Below, in pieces: positions 60,451 through 64,000 of a DNA stretch of 64,000 nt; the first letter of the stretch is position 1; every line of letters begins with the position of its first letter. The position numbers and the translations under genes were made by a program. The notes beneath the pieces were generated by a model. That model worked only from the letters and a program-made list of their open reading frames with translations, made no database searches and was not told the origin of the DNA. Source of the DNA: Mesaphorura yosii (lineage: Eukaryota; Arthropoda; Collembola; Poduromorpha; Tullbergiidae); contig WIXG01000294.1 in assembly GCA_009869945.1 (NCBI GenBank), positions 1 to 64,000 on the forward strand, given 5' to 3'.

Positions 60451-63400
60451 TGAGCTTCATTTATGATTCTGATTAGGGTATGAACAATTATCTTCAAAAA
60501 GCGCCAATGCCAATTGCAATTGGTAAATCTGGCTGTTGTGGTACTTGACCAAGTCTCTTACGTAGTTCGACCTTTTCACAGTAGCCTAAAATTGTACAAA
60601 AAAGTATCAGAATTCCCATCCTCATTGTTTATCACTTTTACTGACGTCATAATCGTATAAATTGTAAATCTTATTGCACTCATGCTATTCAAGTGGTGTG
60701 GTACGGTAGTTAGCGCTTGAATCATCGAGCGGTATAAAAATTATGATATAATCGTCAATTTCAATAGGGCAGGGCGAGATATAAAGTAAACACTTTCTGC
60801 GTACGGCAATACAGTACAGTAGCAAGCCTGTGGCGTGTTTTGCCTGTGCCCATCTGCAATTATAATCTAAATTCTTACAACTTTTCATTACACACAAATC
60901 CAATCCACCTACGTCATCCCGTCGCCAGCCGCGTCAATGCTAACCTCACACGTTAATTGTTGAGAAAAGGTAAACAGATGACACTCAAAGCCCCAAGCTG
61001 ATGCTGATAAATGTGAACTTGATTGGAATTAGTTTGATCAATTGAAGTTTATGCTTTATGGTTTCATATTTCATTCAATCAAGCTCGATGATTTGATTTG
61101 CTGCTCTACTGCATTTGTGAATTGCGAATGCGATTTGATTGCAACTGCTTACGTGGATTGGCTCAATTTGACATTTGTGTTTGCGTAAAGCGTAATTTGA
61201 CGTGATGAGCTGATGCTAAACTTAATTCAAGTGCTTCGGCCTCTGCACTTCATAATTCAATATTTTGATAAGACTTTCCAGTTTTTGTAGTATCAAATAC
61301 TCAATTATTATTCTAGCCTGCCTGTGCAGGGCAAGGTGAGATACACAATCCAATCTGGCCTAGCTCACCCACAAACGACAAACAAGATTCGCATTCGCAG
61401 AATTCGCACATTGCACGTTATGTAAGTCTTTGAGACAGAATTTGTGTCCTCGAAAATCTCTGGAAACTCTGGAATGAACTGCCCACACTGGCCAATGATG
61501 GCGACCCGGTGTTAACCGACAGTGTGAAACTACAACTCAACAATGAGAATCTATGACCTGCGAGCATTCAGAATTTTTAAACACCGCTGGTCGCTGACTA
61601 GCGAGGCTCTAAATTCCATACTTGGGCAATGAAGAAGCCAATCAGTAAACCCACATTTTATAATTTTCCTCCTAACCACACAGGAAATGAGAAATACAAG
61701 TTTATGGAAAATGTAGATGCGGTTTTACAAAGTAACCGATTGGCCAGGCTACTGGCTAAAGAGTCCACCTAGTCTACCATGAACGATGAAGAAATACTTC
61801 CCTATTTTAACATGCGGCTACGTAACTTTGTAACGAGTAACGTAAAAAGGAACAAAATTCAACTTCTTTCTGGCTTTTAACTTTGACACTACAATTCGTG
61901 TAGACAACACAATTGCTTGCTTGAATTCAAAGTGAAATGTCAAATTAGTGAACCGAATTAATTGCCATCAGTGCAAAAAAAAACTTCCACTCTAAAGTTC
62001 TTTATGTCCAGCCGTCCAGAAAAGTAGGACAATCCAAGTCCATCCTTCATTCATATTCATACCTACCGTGCGAATGCCATTCGCGTGCTCTGCGATTATT
62101 ACGAGCGATCAAATTGTGAATTTAATTTAGAAATGATGAACATAAAGCAGTCGGTCTGTATGCTAAATATCAAAGACAGACGGATGACACCACAAATCGT
62201 ACCGTACTGCACACGGCTGCTGGTGTTGGCTGGCACGATGAATAACACACAAGATTTTGTGCACCACCAAAAATCTATTCTATACACAAGAAGTTGGAAT
62301 AAAGGCTCAAACTTACAATTTACAAAAAGTTGCTACGTCTTCACAGTCGTCACACGTTTGATCTCCAATGATAGAGTGATTCGTAAAACGCGTCGTCAGT
62401 CGACGAGGTGCCTTCGTCACCAGCAAAAAATTATATCAAACTATAGCAGCACAGCACGGTGCACGAGTACACGGCTCACGGGCACAAAATAGCAGGAACA
62501 ATGGGAATTCTTGGTTAGTAGCAGTTATATAACGTAACCTTTCATCTAGCTCAACCCTTTACTTTCATTTCTATGCAACAGCCGTGCTGCTACCAGAACC
62601 AGACCTAGAACAGAACCAGCTTTGAAGTTCGTACTTACTTTTGCTGGTTGTCCATGAGAGATGATGACTGTACCTTGCTTGTTGACCGACCAAGACCAGC
62701 CCCTGAACACGTATGCTTCATTATACCACGACACGAATGACGCACGTTCACAGGATTTCGTACAGATCGACTCAGTGGTAGGCCACAATTATTGGGTTCT
62801 GCGAATAGCGAATTGTATTCGCAAATATGCAGCAAAAGCCCAACACATGCACGTTCAAGTAACTCGCTTTCGATGGAACCAGTGAGAGCGAGAACAGCTC
62901 GCGGTGCTCCACTGTACAAAGTTTTACATGGCATGACTAAACTAAAGTGCTTGCGAAACTGGTTTGGTCTCTATCCATTTTGCACGTTGCAAAAGCTGTT
63001 CATGTGCCCAAAGTAAATGTGGAATGGAAAGATAGTCTCTCACCAAGGTCAATTCAGCCGAATGGATGACGCACGCTTTGACTCACAAGCTGTTCAAAAA
63101 TTCATGTCTTGCCTGCAGCCGCACATGCCCAATGCAAAGCAAAACTACTGATCAATATTTGCAAGCATTGTAAATGCAAATAACTAAGCCCATTACTCTA
63201 CTCTACAAGCAATAAGCAACAAGCAAGATTTCTCGTGAATATGCTAAATGAACTGTTGGAGAGTTTGAGCATATAAATGGAAAGAAACCTCTGCTCGGAC
63301 GAAACGGAGGATTGGAACAAATGCATTTGGCTACCACAAACCAAAACTGGGCCAAAGTTCATTGTACAGAATCTCTGCCGGCTGAGAACGAGAAGCTTCA

Positions 63401-64000
63401 ATCAATCAATGGAGTATCTGAATATAAGTAGGCTAGGATCATAATAGACTGATTTGTGATGGCCATCGGCCAATCCTGAAGTTGGAAATGGCTTTCGCGA
63501 TTTCGTGTCTTCTCGCAATTTCAATTGCTAATAATTTCCAGAGCTTGAATAATTCAATTTCCCTCAGCTGAATGACTCATTAATTCCATTTTCATTTATT
63601 CGCGTGGCCTCGGCTGGCTCGAATCAATGACTTCGGTTGTGGTCTTCTATTCTCAATTCAAATTGTCAATCTGCTCGCTCTGCTGTGAAAGCTTGACCTT
63701 CACTCCTTTCAGTTGAGAATTTCCAAGGCGAAACTCTTGAAATGGCAATCAAAATACAAAAAGAGTGGAGACAAATTCAGTATTTAGTGGCTTCGATCGA
63801 ACACTTTTATTTTGACACTCGATGCCATTTGCTTTTGCATTGCACACTTGAATCCTTAACTATTTTCAATTCAACAGCTAAAGTCTGAGGTATGCTTGCA
63901 AGAATTTAGATTTCTTAACGTGTATTGTCAACGAACAATGCGGTCAGTCCAGAATCTGAACTCAATACTTTCGATCACTGTCATTTTCTCTTTTTCATTC
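60451..64000. other. CREB 5' flank
   Basis: About 3.5 kb upstream of the CREB start codon to the window edge. It contains a palindromic CRE at 60642. Open frames here are short and without homology. No further gene is supported. Confidence 0.5.
60642..60649. promoter_or_regulatory. Palindromic CRE, TGACGTCA
   Basis: A perfect full CRE lies 192 bases upstream of the CREB start codon. Vertebrate CREB promoters are known to carry CREs for autoregulation. An 8-base word is expected about once per 65 kb by chance, so the position, not the word alone, makes it interesting. Confidence 0.45.

Overview
The window is nuclear DNA of a compact invertebrate animal genome. Coding sequence is split by short GT-AG introns, mostly 55-100 bases, and both strands carry genes. 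The gene set is metazoan (wolframin, CREB, sphingomyelin synthase, AP180/PICALM, ANKRD16). An arthropod-like ecdysozoan (for example a springtail, crustacean or mite relative) fits best, but the sequence alone does not fix the species. There is no sign of bacterial operons, ribosome binding sites or CRISPR arrays.

Layout, left to right. A 5'-truncated REXO4/ISG20-like exonuclease (+) enters from the left edge. Next come glycine decarboxylase GLDC (+, 15 exons) and, convergent with it, acetoacetyl-CoA synthetase AACS (-, 10 exons). Then an unrecognised coiled-coil protein (+), wolframin WFS1 (+), an unrecognised secreted/membrane protein (-) and a DHRS11-like short-chain dehydrogenase (-). ANKRD16 (+) follows. 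Its stop codon lies 14 bases from the stop codon of a sphingomyelin synthase (-), and a second, diverged sphingomyelin synthase (-) lies just upstream of that one. About 11 kb (28.9-39.8 kb) then holds no gene I can support. The right part has an SLC16-like MFS transporter (-), a chromodomain protein (-), TIPRL (+), AP180/PICALM (-, with alternative C-termini and a probable nested gene on the opposite strand), adenylate kinase 6 (+) and CREB (-). The last 3.5 kb is CREB 5' flank.

The neighbours do not form one pathway. They are ordinary housekeeping and signalling genes: one-carbon/glycine and ketone-body metabolism, ER homeostasis, sphingolipid synthesis, clathrin adaptors, PP2A/TOR signalling, ribosome biogenesis and cAMP-responsive transcription. 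I rebuilt exons by hand from splice signals, reading phase and family homology. For 13 recognised genes the exon phases close to an open frame of the length expected for the family.

I did not find a clearly new biological system. The points most worth a second look are: a tandem pair of sphingomyelin synthases with very different N-termini; a three-exon zinc-finger-like gene nested antisense in an AP180 intron; two mutually exclusive AP180 C-termini; a perfect palindromic CRE 192 bases upstream of the CREB start codon; a GC-AG intron; tail-to-tail genes with overlapping 3' ends; and an exonuclease whose last catalytic motif is displaced by a repeat-bearing segment.
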